Shown: positions 1-11,445 of the stretch, one piece after another
How positions within the stretch are numbered: position 1 is the first letter of the stretch
Layout of the letters: the number at the start of each line of letters is the position of its first letter
DNA from: Schistosoma haematobium
Taxonomy: Eukaryota; Platyhelminthes; Trematoda; Strigeidida; Schistosomatidae
Reading direction: 5' to 3'
NCBI RefSeq assembly: GCF_000699445.3
Contig: NC_067198.1
Span: forward strand, 36,927,523 to 36,991,522
Length of the DNA stretch: 64,000 bases
Program-made: the position numbers and the translations under genes
Notes under the pieces: generated by a model
What the model was told of the DNA's origin: nothing
Database searches by the model: none
Seen by the model: only the letters and a program-made list of their open reading frames with translations

Positions 1-20
1 CTCATGATCTCAACTGTTGA

Positions 21-23
<3 letters not shown>

Positions 24-61
<38 letters not shown>
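24..61. repeat. (AT)n microsatellite
   Basis: An uninterrupted alternating AT run of about 38 bases near the left edge. No gene nearby. Confidence 0.95.
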
Positions 62-63
<2 letters not shown>

Positions 64-1028
64 AATGTTTGGACGTAATGTCAATTATAATTAATGTTAA
101 CATACAGTTCTAAAATGGTGAATATGTCATCTATAAATTCGACTTCATTACTGACAGAATAACATATTTCTATGAAGTTGTTCCAAATTTATATGTGATA
201 CCACTATTCAAAGTCTGTTAACATAATTTTATTGAAGTTATCACCTAACTCAATAAATGTAACAAGAATTATTGAAATGAAACACCGTCTAGTTTACTTA
301 TTTGTTTACGTAAGATCAAACTAACTATCTGTATAATTTTTAAAGTAAAAGTTACATACATAAATATGTGAAAAATCATCTACACAGAAACACATTCACT
401 TCAAATATTCTAGAAGAAAAAAAGGTACTTACCAGTGAATTAACAAGAATAATGTTTGGTTTTATTTTAATTTATAGAACATAAAGTTAACACTGTTTGA
501 ATTGTTACAAACTCGCTTGAAGTAGGGGTAATGAATTTATTATCGTAGAATAAATAATAAGAAACTCTAGTGACTGATCTATTACACAATTACATTACTA
601 TTAAAACAGATAGTTCTCTGTCTTTTTCTTTCCCATTCAAGTTTCTAACTATAATTAACTAATAAATATTGTTTTTCATCTATACAAAAGATTAACACTT
701 GCTTATCCTATCTAAAATGAATGTTGATAGGGTGTAAGGGAAGAAAAATTCATTATTTCTAATGCTTGAATTATATTTGTTTAGTTTTCTATCCTTGCGG
801 TAAAATTACAATTTTATTAACCAATCAGAGGAAGGGAAAATTGTTGTTGTTTATTTGATCAGACATGAAAATACATTTTATTGGTCCTTAATATTTTTTT
901 AATAGTCTTGTAGACACGACCTCTTATATTTAGATCGATCTTCGGCCTAATTCAGTGGTTTCGATGTACTACACACACGTAAGTGAAAAGCAGCAAACAT
1001 CATTTATTTTTAAAAAAAAATTTGTATT
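62..1028. other. AT-rich non-coding stretch
   Basis: Low-complexity AT-rich DNA with short A and T runs. I see no long open frame, splice-linked exon or recognisable repeat. Confidence 0.5.
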
Positions 1029-1320
1029 GGAGGCTTAGGCCTATTGATGTACAGTAGGTATTCTATTATTTTTGGTTATAAACCACTAATTCACAGCTAT
1101 ATAATATACCCTTGTGGGTCAGGGTAATTTTACATTGATTTTCAGGAGAATCAGATACCATCCGGACTTTCACGTGACAATCCAAACAGTACAGATCAAC
1201 CCCGTTTAGCAAGGGAACCAGACACTGTATAGGCTTTGACGCTACAATATGAATAGTACAGCTCAATCCTGTGGCGCAACCACACAGGTACCAAGCACCC
1301 TGGTGAACCAATTAACATTA
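1029..1320 (-). other. Unassigned GC-richer block with an 81-codon open frame
   Basis: This block is clearly richer in G and C than its surroundings and holds an ATG-started minus-strand frame (1311 to 1066) with eight cysteines. It has no recognisable domain and no visible splice partners. The abrupt composition change suggests a fragment of a mobile element or a processed insert rather than a gene, but I cannot name the family. Confidence 0.25.
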
Positions 1321-2100
1321 TACATCAAAATATGGATTTTGCCCAAAACTACGGTGATTAAAAGAGTTACGACTCCTCACTTTTGTTCTACTACTAAACT
1401 TGTTCATAAAAGAACAAAATAACTTGTGTGATTAGCAAAAGATAGTTAACCGTCCCAATAGTATACAACCATTTATATTAATGATCAGCTGGATAAATTA
1501 TACAGTATCTAAGGTTCATGATATTACTCCCACGCCCATGTTTGATTGTCTGAATGGTTTTACTTTCACGTAGCTATGTGACTTATACAATTAAATTTGA
1601 AATAGATAGGACCCTCATTAAGATCTCTGTAGTGTAATCTCACATACAACTAGAGAAAATTATGTCCCGTTGCTATGATATCAACTGGAAAATTATTGAG
1701 AATATGGAGATACTTATAACTTGTCTTTTTTCAGTTTGAAATCTTTTACGAATGCAAGACATATCCTCATCAATTGGTCTAAGAGGATGTGAAGATGAGG
1801 AGTTGATATAACAGATATTCTAGTGAAAGTACATATGGTAATGGAAAACGAATTGTTGACGGGTTAAATGTTAGTGAGTGAACTATTCATCCATATTTAA
1901 ACAGTTGACTGAATTTTTTCTGGATTATATATGAATATACATGGACTTATATTCATTCGGCCTTTCTTAGTACAGTTTTCTACTAAATCCAAGTATTTTT
2001 ACTCTTAGACAGTTGTTAGAAACTGTATATTTTTAATTAGAACAAAATACAGTGAATATAAACCATCCTATGAGAATCATGACCTAAAATCTACATTAAA
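1321..2100. other. AT-rich non-coding stretch
   Basis: No coding or repeat signature recognised by eye. Confidence 0.45.
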
Positions 2101-2107
2101 ATTTCAA

Positions 2108-2415
2108 TAGTTGAGATCATGAGTAAATTGAGGCTAGACCATCATGGAAAACCTGGAGGCACTGGATAACCGTCTCGTCCTGGTGTGGGACTCTTCTGTG
2201 GTAGTGAGCATCCACGACCACGCCTCGTGAGATTCCAACCCATTAGACAACTGAACTGACCGACATCCAATGGTGTTAATGTTTAACTTCAACTAATCCA
2301 CAAAACTGAGTGACACATCCACTGTTGTCATCAGTGAATTACTATCTCACAACAGACCTGGTTGAACTCCACTGTTCACTGCCTCTCATTAGAACTCCAG
2401 GATATACATATTGGA
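2108..2415 (-). repeat. tRNA-like SINE (family 1), minus copy
   Basis: A near full-length copy of the commonest SINE here, in reverse orientation. Its 3' end is at 2108 and its 5' arm (the GAACTCCACTG region) near 2380. The ribozyme segment (about 2155-2205) corresponds to the hammerhead found in sister copies, but the catalytic core is altered (the GAAA element reads GAGA on the minus strand and the CTGANGA box is lost), so self-cleavage is unlikely. Confidence 0.75.
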
Positions 2416-2560
2416 GCCATTTGATGCGCATTTCTGAGGAGTCCCACAATAGGAAAAAATGGCTGTCCAATGCTTCCAGGTTTTCCATGGTGGTCTACCT
2501 TCAATTGATTCATAATTTCAACTATTGAAATTACTAAAATCTCCACAAAAGCCCTTTTGA
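2416..2560 (+). repeat. SINE family 1, plus partial copy
   Basis: The 3' half of the same SINE in plus orientation, placed directly after the minus copy so that the two form an inverted pair. It keeps CTGAGGA at about 2434, but the GAAA box has become AAAA, which removes a conserved guanine of the hammerhead core. It ends in the family 3' motif near 2525. Confidence 0.7.
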
Positions 2561-2576
2561 TAATAATCATCCGCTC

Positions 2577-2935
2577 ACTAGTGACTGACTCCAAGAGGCA
2601 TTTCCTGGAGTTCTAGTGGGAAGCAGTGAGCAGTGGAGTTCAACCAGGTCTGTTGTGAGATATCAGCTCACTGAAGACAATGGTGGACGGTGGCCCAGTT
2701 TCGTGGATTAGTTGAAGTTAGACAATAACAACGCTGGATGTCGGTCAACTCAGTGGTCAAATGGTTAGGTGTTTGGGCGCGAGACTGGCAGACCCTGGGT
2801 TCGAATCTCGCAAGGCGGGATCATGGATGCGCACTGCTGGGAAGTCTCATACTAGGACGAAACGGCCGTCAAGTGCTCCCAAGTTTTCCATGATGGTCTA
2901 GCTTCAATTGACTCATGATTTCAACTATTAAACAT
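2577..2935 (+). repeat. SINE family 1, full-length plus copy
   Basis: This is the most complete plus-strand copy. From 5' to 3' it has the leader ending near 2745, a tRNA-like segment with a box-B-like GGGTTCGAATC at about 2799-2809 (internal RNA polymerase III promoter by analogy with other SINEs), the hammerhead-derived segment at about 2836-2880, and the conserved 3' tail ending near 2935. The core reads CTGGGAA instead of CTGANGA, so the ribozyme is probably inactive. Confidence 0.8.
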
Positions 2936-3500
2936 AATCACTTATTGTTTAAATTATATGTTAATGTGTGCTATTACTCAGGTAAATCTTCATCAGGATG
3001 TATTTAAGGATATCAATACTGTGTGTTACTAGTTTAGTTAATTCAGAAAATATTAAATACCAGAAGACAGTTTATAATTTAACACAATTAAGATATTCAC
3101 GAAAGATGAATGTTAAAGGTTAAACTGATAAAAAACTAGAAAGTAAGAATAATAGAAAATTCTTATAGACAAAAACTCAGTAACTGAAAAGAGGGTCATA
3201 CTTGTAACTAAGTAACTTGACTCTATCATTAGACTAATGTAACACAAATTCATTTAAACATTTTCACATATACATTGCATTAGTTTCTCGGATAAGTGAA
3301 CATTAATTTAAGCTTTTTAAAAAAAACCAACTTTAAATGACAAATTCATTCTCTCAGATGTATAAAAAACTTCAATAAATAAGTAGATTTGAACTATAAT
3401 AGCAAAACTTAACTACCGCTCCTTAATATTCTGTCATCTTTCAAACGATAACCAATAGTACAAGTGTTCAATAATGTTACATAACAGAATAATTCACTTT

Positions 3501-3747
3501 GAGATGGTGGAGAAGATTTGTAGCTTAGGTGGATGATTTTGATGGGGTTTTGTTCTCTGAGCTGGATGGTTCGGTTAAAATCATCCACCTGAGTTACAAA
3601 TCTTCTCCACCATCTCAAAAACGTATGAGCGTAATACGCTTCATGTTGTTCGAAAATGGGAGAATTTTGCTAAAAGGCAGGCTTCCACTCGAGAACAACT
3701 ATATTTTCCACGACCAAATCATCCAGCTCAGAGAACAAAACTCCATC
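3501..3747. mobile_element. 247-bp palindromic element with 12-bp direct repeats
   Basis: The unit has the order A-B-A'-X-B'. A (3501-3540) and A' (3577-3616) are 40-base inverted repeats with two differences. B (3541-3567) and B' (3721-3747) are 27-base inverted repeats with one difference. The 12-base sequence ATAATTCACTTT lies directly on both sides (3489-3500 and 3748-3759), as expected of a target-site duplication. No protein frame of note lies inside. I do not recognise the family; it may be a non-autonomous element or a rearranged retroelement end. Confidence 0.55.
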
Positions 3748-3769
3748 ATAATTCACTTTACTTTACTAA

Positions 3770-4060
3770 CAGTTACTTACTTACTTATGCCTGTTACTCC
3801 CAATGGAGCATAGACCGCCGACCAGCATTCTCCAACCCACTCTGTCCTGGGCCTTCTTTTCTAATTCCATCCAATTTTTGTTCATTCTTCTCATATCTGT
3901 CTCCATTTCCCGGCGTAATGTTTTCTTTGGTCTTCCTCTTTTCCTTTGGCCTTGAGGATTCCATGTGAGGACTTGTCTTGTGACGCAGTTGGGTGCTTTC
4001 CTCAATGTGTGTCCTATCCACTTCCAGCGCTTCTTCCTTCTTTCTTTCTTACTTTCTATT
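3770..4060 (-). mobile_element. 3' end of an RTE-like non-LTR retrotransposon
   Basis: A minus-strand frame (about 4086 to 3781) encodes the C-terminal segment typical of RTE-type polyproteins: a W-IGHTLRK motif, then RKRGRPK, then a W-LV-GLCS ending. Only this tail survives, so the copy is 5'-truncated. A short TAAG-type repeat at its 3' side (3773-3787) fits the simple-repeat tails of RTE elements. Confidence 0.7.
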
Positions 4061-4086
4061 AACATACTTGTAATGAAAATTGACAT

Positions 4087-5763
4087 TAATGTATGAACAT
4101 TTCAATTACTTAATACATTTATTTATAGATGACTTTATTATACATAAATATTGCGTGTTCAAGAACATGGAAACACACAAATAAATTGAACAGTGTATTT
4201 ATCCCAGGTGAATCTATATGGAATTTAAATAACCAGTATTCAATTTTATTTTTCAATAGGGAATGAAGAACTAGGTTATTTGAATTATACATACCTATAT
4301 ACCTATATATATATATATGTATCATTAGAATTCTTATTAGCATTTCATTATTTATCCAGTTCACTAGTGTATGAATATTTGATCAACCTCTAATTGTATT
4401 AGTCTATTTTAATTCTTTTAATTTGTAGAATGTTTTTTCTTTACTACTTAACACTTTTTTTTTGTTTCCCTGTTTTTCCTTTTTTATTTTTTATTTTTAT
4501 TATTTATGGATAGTTAGTTATATTGCGCAAAATGAACTTACTCAACTCATGAGTATGTCAATACTCATCATCATATATGTAAATACAACACAATTATATT
4601 CTAATGGTTCAATTCAATAAGATATATAATCTAATTAATTTTGTTTTTCACAGAGATATTGTTTTTATGTTTAAGTAAGTAGTATGTTGATATTACTCTA
4701 TTTAGTTGTTTTAATAATGAATACATATAGTAGTGTGTATATATTTATATAAAGTGAATCTAATTCCCCATACATATATATGTATATACGTACATATGAA
4801 AACAAAAAGTTAGGAGTACAAGTGGGATTAGGTAACAATTACTTATATATACATTATACCTAATGAAGATAAACTTGTAGTGATGACCAGACGAATTCAG
4901 AGAGATAACTATATGTATATATATCAAGTTAAATTAATATGAGAAAATTGTATGTATGTATGTATGTGTTTGTTAGCATCTATGTGACTAGATGGGTTAA
5001 GAAAATGTTCGTGCAATAAATACAATACTTATTACTAGACTAATATTGTAAACTTTAATTCATCATTTTATGTATGCATGTGAGTGTAAGAGGAAAGGAG
5101 AGAAAGAGAGAGAGGAAGAAAGACAGGGAATATCTGCAAAAAGGAATAAAAGACATGTTTCATTTAATCTTGTTTTAAGGTCACGATTAATTCTTTTTTT
5201 TCTTCAAGAATTTATTACCTACTTCTATTGAATAACTTAATCTATCCATGATAAAATAATTAAATATACAAGGCTAGAAACGGATATAGTATGAAAGTAA
5301 ATGAAAAGAAAAATGAGACGAAAAATTTAGTTTCTTAAAATAATTGTACAATTGTATTATGTAACTGTTTGAGCACAACTATACATAAGTTTCATGTGAC
5401 AAGTAGATATTGTGTAGATGTTTGACAATAGGCCTTCGGTTATTTGACCTTATTAAAACTAACAAATCGACATTATTATAAAATATATATTATACTTCTC
5501 ATATTGGGGAATTTTTTAAACGCTATATAAGGGGAAAAGGTGTTAAATGGTATATTTTTTTCTTTTACATAAACCTACTTCGTTGCATACACTTGGATTG
5601 GTAGAACAAGATCGAGGTTACGTAAAATATCTATCTTATAAATAGTATATTTAATGCATAATGGTATGTTTAAGTGATCGATAAATACTCTTAAGACGAT
5701 GGTTCAGTTTGTAGGTAATTCTTTCTGATTTATAAAACTTCACCATCTTAAGAAAGTTGATAT
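4087..5763. other. AT-rich non-coding stretch with simple repeats
   Basis: Contains short (AT)n and (ATGT)n runs near 4300, 4770 and 4950, T-rich tracts near 4440-4500, and an AG-rich tract at about 5085-5130. No exon or known element seen. Confidence 0.5.
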
Positions 5764-6060
5764 TGTAGTGAACGAGAACATAAGCGGGGGCAACCTAATG
5801 TATTTTAATACAAAGTTACGGAATCTCTTAGTGAAGTCTGAGAACCATACAATAGATACTTCATTTGCAAAATGTCAATCAGTTGTCTCAGACTTCATTG
5901 TTCCTTCGTTTTCCCATCAATCACTTTTTGTTCTCATTCTCTTTTCTTGGATCTTCTTAACCTTCTTCCGCCAGGTACTTTTTATTGGTAACACATACTA
6001 CTTATATCTGTCGACATCAGTAGCACACACCACATTATTACTAATTTTCACATCCAGAAA
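5764..6060 (+). repeat. Dispersed repeat, LTR-like start TGTAGTGAAC
   Basis: This segment resembles the minus-strand segment at 20366-20648 through most of its length, and the first ~60 bases resemble 39550-39613 and 58940-59001 (both minus). All start with TG(T/G)(A/G)GTGAAC followed by a GTGGGG-like motif. The TGT start suggests an LTR family, but I could not fix a matching CA end. The open frame inside (5768-6094) is not supported as a gene. Confidence 0.45.
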
Positions 6061-6425
6061 ATATGTAACTCAAATCGAGTACATGATCTTATAATTCGTG
6101 TTTATGATGTATTCATTCGATGTTAAATAAATTTTATATATTTTCACAGTGCACACATGGTTAACCTTATAATCCCTATTATTTAGAGTTATAAGATCTT
6201 CAGATTGAAACTCTTCATAATATTTATACTCCTTGTTAGATTTTTCAGATGTAATATGTTCTCTTAAAAAAATCATTTCAGAAGACAGAAAAGCAACATT
6301 TAAACTTTAAGTATAAGTGACGAGTCTAGGAATGGTAACTTATCAGATATAATGATATATTTATTTCTACATTGCATGTTATATAAGGAATATATGAGTT
6401 TTATTCATTTTTGTATTGGTTGTTT

Positions 6426-6700
6426 GGATCTTCACATTGATGTTTAGGACTGCGATTCATCAGTCTCTTATTGACATATGTGTATCCTATACGGATTGCC
6501 CCGATATTGTTTTAATTTACAAGCATTAAATGTAAAGTGGATTGCTAAGTGAATAACGCAATGGCGTTTGAAGCGAACGATAATGGAGTTGAGTTTCGTA
6601 GTGAGCATCAACTGTGAGATGCAGGTACATTCAGCTGAAAAGTCCCAAATAAAACGAAACACACGTCCTGGAATAGACTGCTAACCACCATCCATTTTTG
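6426..6700. repeat. Sm-alpha-like SINE (family 2), inverted pieces
   Basis: The left part (6426-6540) is the reverse complement of the family 3' body (its AATATCGAGGC and AGAGACTGAT landmarks are seen at 7685-7735). The right part (6541-6700) is a plus-strand head running through a hammerhead-like segment. The core reads CTGAAAA, with the CTGANGA box damaged. The family resembles the Schistosoma Sm-alpha repeat from general knowledge. Confidence 0.6.
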
Positions 6701-7404
6701 CTTATGTGAGTTTTAGTCAATTTCGAAGAGATGGAAGAAGAAATTTCGCTAAAAGGAGTTTAATCAATAATTCCCAATTGATATTGAAATGTTGATGCTT
6801 TGACGGTAAGTTTTCCCTAAATAATACAGTGAATTAATTGAAAACTTTTAAAATCTCTGATTCATCAACTAATTTCCAAGAAGATTGAATTGAATAGCTT
6901 GAATCAATTTTAGTTATTATTTTGATTGAAACGAGACTTTAGTAAAATTGGAATTAATATTAATTTTATGAATAAAATGAAATACATCACTAATTATTCA
7001 GATAAAAAGTCCATAGAAATAGTCCACTTTCAAGTTAGTTTTCATCAGAGACTAAAATTAAAATCCAATCAATGAAAAATAAGGAGGGTTGAACAAATGA
7101 TTCTTCCACGTTTCAGACTCTCTAAAAGTAGTGTACACATTGGGTCTAAAAACAAAATTTGTTTATTGGTTACTAGCATCGAAATGTCCCCTTGAGATTA
7201 CACAGATAGTATTCATTAATGGTCAGATTACTTAAGGTATTGGATAGAGTTCAGAAACGTAAACAATTTAATGTCTACTCAATGCCCAAAACTATCTCAC
7301 TTACAACAAGATGATTTAAAGGTCTTGATGTCAATCCTTCAATGGATACTGTGTATGGATGTACAACTTAAGGAGCAACAAACAAAGACAAACTAATTGT
7401 CTAG

Positions 7405-7600
7405 GTATAAACAAAGATAATGGTGGCTAGCAGTGGAATCCAAGACGCCTGTTTCGTCCTATTTTGAACTCATCAGCTGGATGTAACCACATCCCACAAT
7501 CGATGTTCACTCCGAGACCCAAACTCAATTCAATTGCCATCGCGTCATCCACTCAGCTACAGAGTTCAGATAGCCACTAGCTTGTATAATGGAGTGAAGT
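7405..7600 (-). repeat. Sm-alpha-like SINE (family 2), minus head segment
   Basis: Reverse-oriented 5' part of the repeat: the tRNA-like head lies near 7520-7600 and the hammerhead segment at 7437-7484. It is joined to a plus-oriented 3' part starting near 7605, so the repeat looks like one element with an inverted 5' half. Confidence 0.7.
7437..7484 (-). ncRNA. Hammerhead ribozyme motif with intact core
   Basis: On the minus strand the order is: stem I 5' arm CATCCAG, core box CTGATGA (7476-7470), a short stem-loop GTTC-AAAAT-AGGAC, core box GAAA (7455-7452), a short stem III region, GTC cleavage triplet (7446-7444), and stem I 3' arm TTGGAT. The stem I arms pair over six positions including one G-U. 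Among the hammerhead-derived segments I checked, only this one keeps both core boxes, the cleavage triplet and both stem I arms. Stem III is very short, as described for schistosome hammerheads. Activity is inferred. Confidence 0.7.
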
Positions 7601-7604
7601 TTAA

Positions 7605-7790
7605 TTTAAATAGGATGAAATACGTGTCCTGAATTCTATTGCTAGCCACCATCATCTCTGCTTGTAATACATGTAATTTAAGGCAATATCGAGGCATCCG
7701 CACAAGATACGCATATGCTAATGAGAGACTGATCAATTGCAGTCTTAAACATCAATGGGAAGATTTAACACAAACAATCCAAAAATAAAT
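7605..7790 (+). repeat. Sm-alpha-like SINE (family 2), plus 3' segment
   Basis: Starts inside the hammerhead region and runs through the family body (AATATCGAGGCATCCG near 7690, AGAGACTGATCAATTGCAG near 7723). It overlaps the minus head segment by roughly 50-60 bases of shared family sequence. Confidence 0.7.
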
Positions 7791-8659
7791 CAATCGTCTA
7801 GTTCTTAATTATTAATAGTTGTCAAGATGACATCAAACCATGGTGAAAATCAATTTCAACTCACTAATTACTAAAAAAAAATACTGAAACAAACAAAACA
7901 AAAAACCCATACATGAATGGATCAACAGACAAATCAAATGATAATTTTAACTATTATAAAATAATCACGTTTCTAAATCAGTTCCATTCATTGTTCATTT
8001 TCAAATTTAATGTCTAGAATTAGTGACAAAAATGAAAAGAAAAATCAAAGAATCTACAAGAACCATATAACTTTCAGTCTTAGATATACATAAATATATC
8101 CATTTAAGTTTGTTCTATACATGTATAATTATCTAAAATCCTATACCATGATTACATCATTTATGTAATGGGGTGGTGAATTCATCACCTTAATCATGTT
8201 CATTATTTTCATTTAACATCAGTAACAAAATGATTAAAAACAACAACAATAATAATAATCCAACTTGTGAATTTGTAAGGCTCGACTATGATAATGATGA
8301 CGATAATGATTATACGTGACATTTTTTGAACTGATAATTTGGTAACTAATTTGTTTACAAAAAAAAACAGACTAGGAAACTATTTGAATCGGTTAACTAT
8401 GCTCATGGATCAATTGTAAACAATTATTTCTTTATAACAAACTAACTTAATGAGTTAATTTTATTTGTTCATGTTGTTTATTTATATTTGTTAAGCATAA
8501 TTAAAACAGTAGAATAAATATGATGCAACAAACTTGAATATCAATTTATGGTATTTGAATTACTGACATCTTAGAGGGATAAATGTAAATTATATTGAAA
8601 TTGTAACAAAGTTGAACAGTTCTAGTATATGATTAAGGTCATGAATCAATGAATATTAA
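7791..8659. other. AT-rich non-coding stretch
   Basis: Short AAT and GAT triplet runs near 8240-8310. No exon or element recognised. Confidence 0.45.
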
Positions 8660-8925
8660 ACTATCATTAAGATCCTGGAAGCATTGGACGATCGTTTCGT
8701 TCTGATATAGGACTCTTCAGAAGTGTGCGTCCAGGATCCCTCACATGGGACTCAAACCCAGGATCTTAATCTTTAGACCACTGAACCGGAAGTTCTGGGT
8801 TCTAACCTCACGTACGGGATCGTGGATGAGCACTGCTGAGGAGTCTTATGGTATGATGAAATGGCCGTCTAGTGTTTTCAGGTTTTCAATAGTGGTCTAA
8901 CATTGATCGTTCTATGACCTCAATA
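8660..8925. repeat. SINE family 1, decayed inverted pair
   Basis: A minus half (about 8665-8790, from the hammerhead region to the tRNA-like region) meets a plus half (about 8791-8925). The plus half keeps CTGAGGA, but the rest of the ribozyme has decayed. Confidence 0.65.
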
Positions 8926-9234
8926 AAAAAACTGACAATCTTCACAACCCCATACTGGTAGTTTTAGTGTATTGAATATGTGATTAGCGGCGAAATTCAG
9001 AATGTGGATTTTGTCATATTTACAACGCATTTTCTGGATGAAATTGAATCTCAAAGTTGATATTGACATTAAAACTTAAATGTAGTACTTTTTCATTGGA
9101 ACTCTTAAAGTTACTGAGCTACTGAGTCAGTTGGTGATAATGTGCAAAAATAATCTAATACCGTAAGTAATAATTATTAGATGAAAATTGACTAGAGTTA
9201 GAAATGTGAACATTTAGATATGAACTTCGTAGGT

Positions 9235-9375
9235 TGAAGATTAAGCTCTAATCCCAAGGCTTTCAGGTCCCTAGATTTGATCCCATATGTGGTCATGGAT
9301 ATGTCCCATACTAGAACGAAAAAGTTATTCAGCATTTTCTGGTTTACAATGGTTCTTCAACCAATGTCAATCAGT
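9235..9375 (+). repeat. SINE family 1, decayed plus copy
   Basis: The TCCCATACTAGAACGAAA hammerhead-like segment near 9307 and the following tail resemble SINE family 1, with many differences. Confidence 0.5.
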
Positions 9376-9574
9376 GAACTAAAACCTATTATTATTTATT
9401 CGATATATTTCATTGTTCTCATTCAATCGAAAACTGACTTCATCCGTTTATTATTAATCATAAATCCAAATAAATATTATTGTATCTCAAAGTTATCGAA
9501 TTGGAAATAATTTTCTATGCTTACATATATACTAATTTACACGATTGGATTATTCAATACTTTATAATAATTTA

Positions 9575-9665
9575 ATAGTTGAGATCATGAGTCAATTGAA
9601 GCTAGACCACCATGGGAAACCTGGAAGCACTAGACAACCGTTTCGTCCCATTGTGGGACTCCTCA

Positions 9666-9667
<2 letters not shown>
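9575..9667 (-). repeat. SINE family 1, minus copy ending in (TA)n
   Basis: The 3' part of the SINE in minus orientation, well preserved. The CTGAGGA and GAAA boxes are intact on the minus strand, but the stem I 5' arm is replaced by the TA repeat at 9668-9708, so the hammerhead cannot close. Confidence 0.75.

Positions 9668-9708
<41 letters not shown>
9668..9708. repeat. (TA)n microsatellite
   Basis: About 40 bases of alternating TA abutting the truncated SINE. Confidence 0.9.
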
Positions 9709-9712
<4 letters not shown>

Positions 9713-10151
9713 TCGAATTTCCCAACCAGTTGTTACTCCACTCTATCCATTATGACTTTGTGGAAATCCTATACGCGTCAGTAAGCATGATTTTTAAAAT
9801 AGAAACATCAATAATCTATTTGGTAAATACCATAAGTATTTTATTGTAACTTGGAAAGAACTTTCAAGATAATCTCAGGGTTTCTTTTATGGTAATAACG
9901 TATTGATAACAGGTCTTTACAAGTAATTCAATCAGTTGTTTCGGTTAGGACAGTGGATACTCCAAAATCGATGAAAGGTTGGAGTGATTGTTGAACTCTC
10001 ATGTTAAATGAAATGGTACAAAACGAAACAACAAACATGGATTCAATTAAACAGATGTTATGGAGGATTAATCAAGTAACGGCGAAACTAAAATTTATGG
10101 ACGACGTTTGAGCGATGACAAAGTGACCTTGAGAGTGTCTACCTACTTCGG

Positions 10152-11069
10152 TCAGTCAGTCAGTAACAACGTAGAACTTCGTACGTACGTACATCAGTTC
10201 GAGTTGCCATTCCACATTAGCAAAGAGATCCAGTTGTCAATTCAAATCCCGTAGTGGTAGATGTAGTAAGAGTATAAGTAGTAATCGGAAAGATTAGGGT
10301 TTGAAAAGGTTATTCAAGGAGTAAAATCCAGTGAAATAAATTTGGAAAGAAAATAAAGGACATGAATAATCCAGAAGATTAGGATTTGGGAGAACACAAA
10401 GAGTGGATGCACCTGATCACACCATTGCAAACGATGTTGAGCCATGTCATTCAAGGTCTATAACCATCGATTACTATCGTCTCACGGAGCACAACCAGGT
10501 GGTCTACACCTGTCAACATGACTCAGTCCACTTGCCAGTCAGTGACTTCATAGATTTGTGCCGTGTTCTGTTCTGGCCGCCCCTACTTTTCTTCCAACCT
10601 ACTCCCACATCTTAAAACTTTGCAGGTCGGGGTATTCGGTGGTTGGGCATACGTAATACGTGTCCCAGTCATCTCAACTGATCAAGTTTCACTATTTCAT
10701 CAATTGATTTGCCATCCTTACCTACTACCCGTTTCCTAACAACTGCATTACCTACTCGGTAGTCACACAATATACCAGCAATGCTTCGAAGACACCTATG
10801 ATCGAATACTAGTGATGCACGAATATCATCTACTCTTACTGGCCATATTTCACTGCCGTAATGTGGGACGGAACGAACTGGTGCGCAGTAAACACTGTCT
10901 TTGTTTGATAGATGGATATCTCGCCTACGCCATAAATGATGCAATTTGGCAAAAGCTAGTTGAGCCTTGTGTATCGGTGCTGAGATTTCGTCACACACTA
11001 GACCACAATGGCTGATGAGACTTCCAATATAAGTGAAGCGGTCGACACGCTCAACTACTTCACTTGATT
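10152..11069 (-). mobile_element. 5'-truncated RTE-A copy
   Basis: The minus strand matches the 3' quarter of the complete element at 28.5-32.5 kb: the RT C-terminal region (frame 10998 to 10669, with [10 protein letters not shown] and [10 protein letters not shown] motifs), then the 3' untranslated region and the GTCAGTCAGTCAG tail complement at 10152-10165. Homology stops at about 11069, at the segment equivalent to 31560 of the complete copy. The frame is broken downstream of 10669. Dead on arrival or soon after by 5' truncation. Confidence 0.85.
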
Positions 11070-11199
11070 AACTACAATCTGTAACATCAAAAACGGGAAA
11101 TTCAAACATTTATGAGTAAAAATAATAAAGTCACGTTCGTTGCACAAGACAGGGCCTATCAAAATTTAATAACTCAGTAAATAAACCATTGAGTGTTTA

Positions 11200-11445
11200 A
11201 AGTGAAAAGTACTGGATCCGAGTCCTTTTGTAAACATGACACTGGAATTTAGGTACTTCTGGGTGAAGAGCACCAAATAAAATGAACCATCCTTCCTGAA
11301 TTCCTTTACTAACCATTATCCAACCTTAATTAAAAATACTTTTGATCTAATGGCATTATCGAGGCAATACACTCTGGATAAATTTTTTCTGAAGGCGACT
11401 GAACAATTGCACTTCATAATATCAACAACAGAATAATTTAAAAAC
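11200..11445 (+). repeat. Sm-alpha-like SINE (family 2), decayed
   Basis: Landmarks ATTATCGAGGCAATAC (near 11352) and CACCAAATAAAATGAAC (near 11270) match the family with heavy divergence. Confidence 0.5.

Noticed and set aside
2799..2809. tRNA gene suggested by the box-B-like GGGTTCGAATC motif
   Set aside because: It belongs to the tRNA-like head of the SINE; no cloverleaf with an acceptor stem can be drawn, and the same motif recurs in other copies.
5768..6094. 108-codon frame with hydrophobic segments, possibly a small membrane protein
   Set aside because: It overlaps a dispersed repeat found elsewhere in the window, and the first codon is not ATG.
10185..10200. CGTACGTACGTAC run as a regulatory palindrome
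   Set aside because: It is part of the RTE-A 3' untranslated region, also present at 32424-32436.
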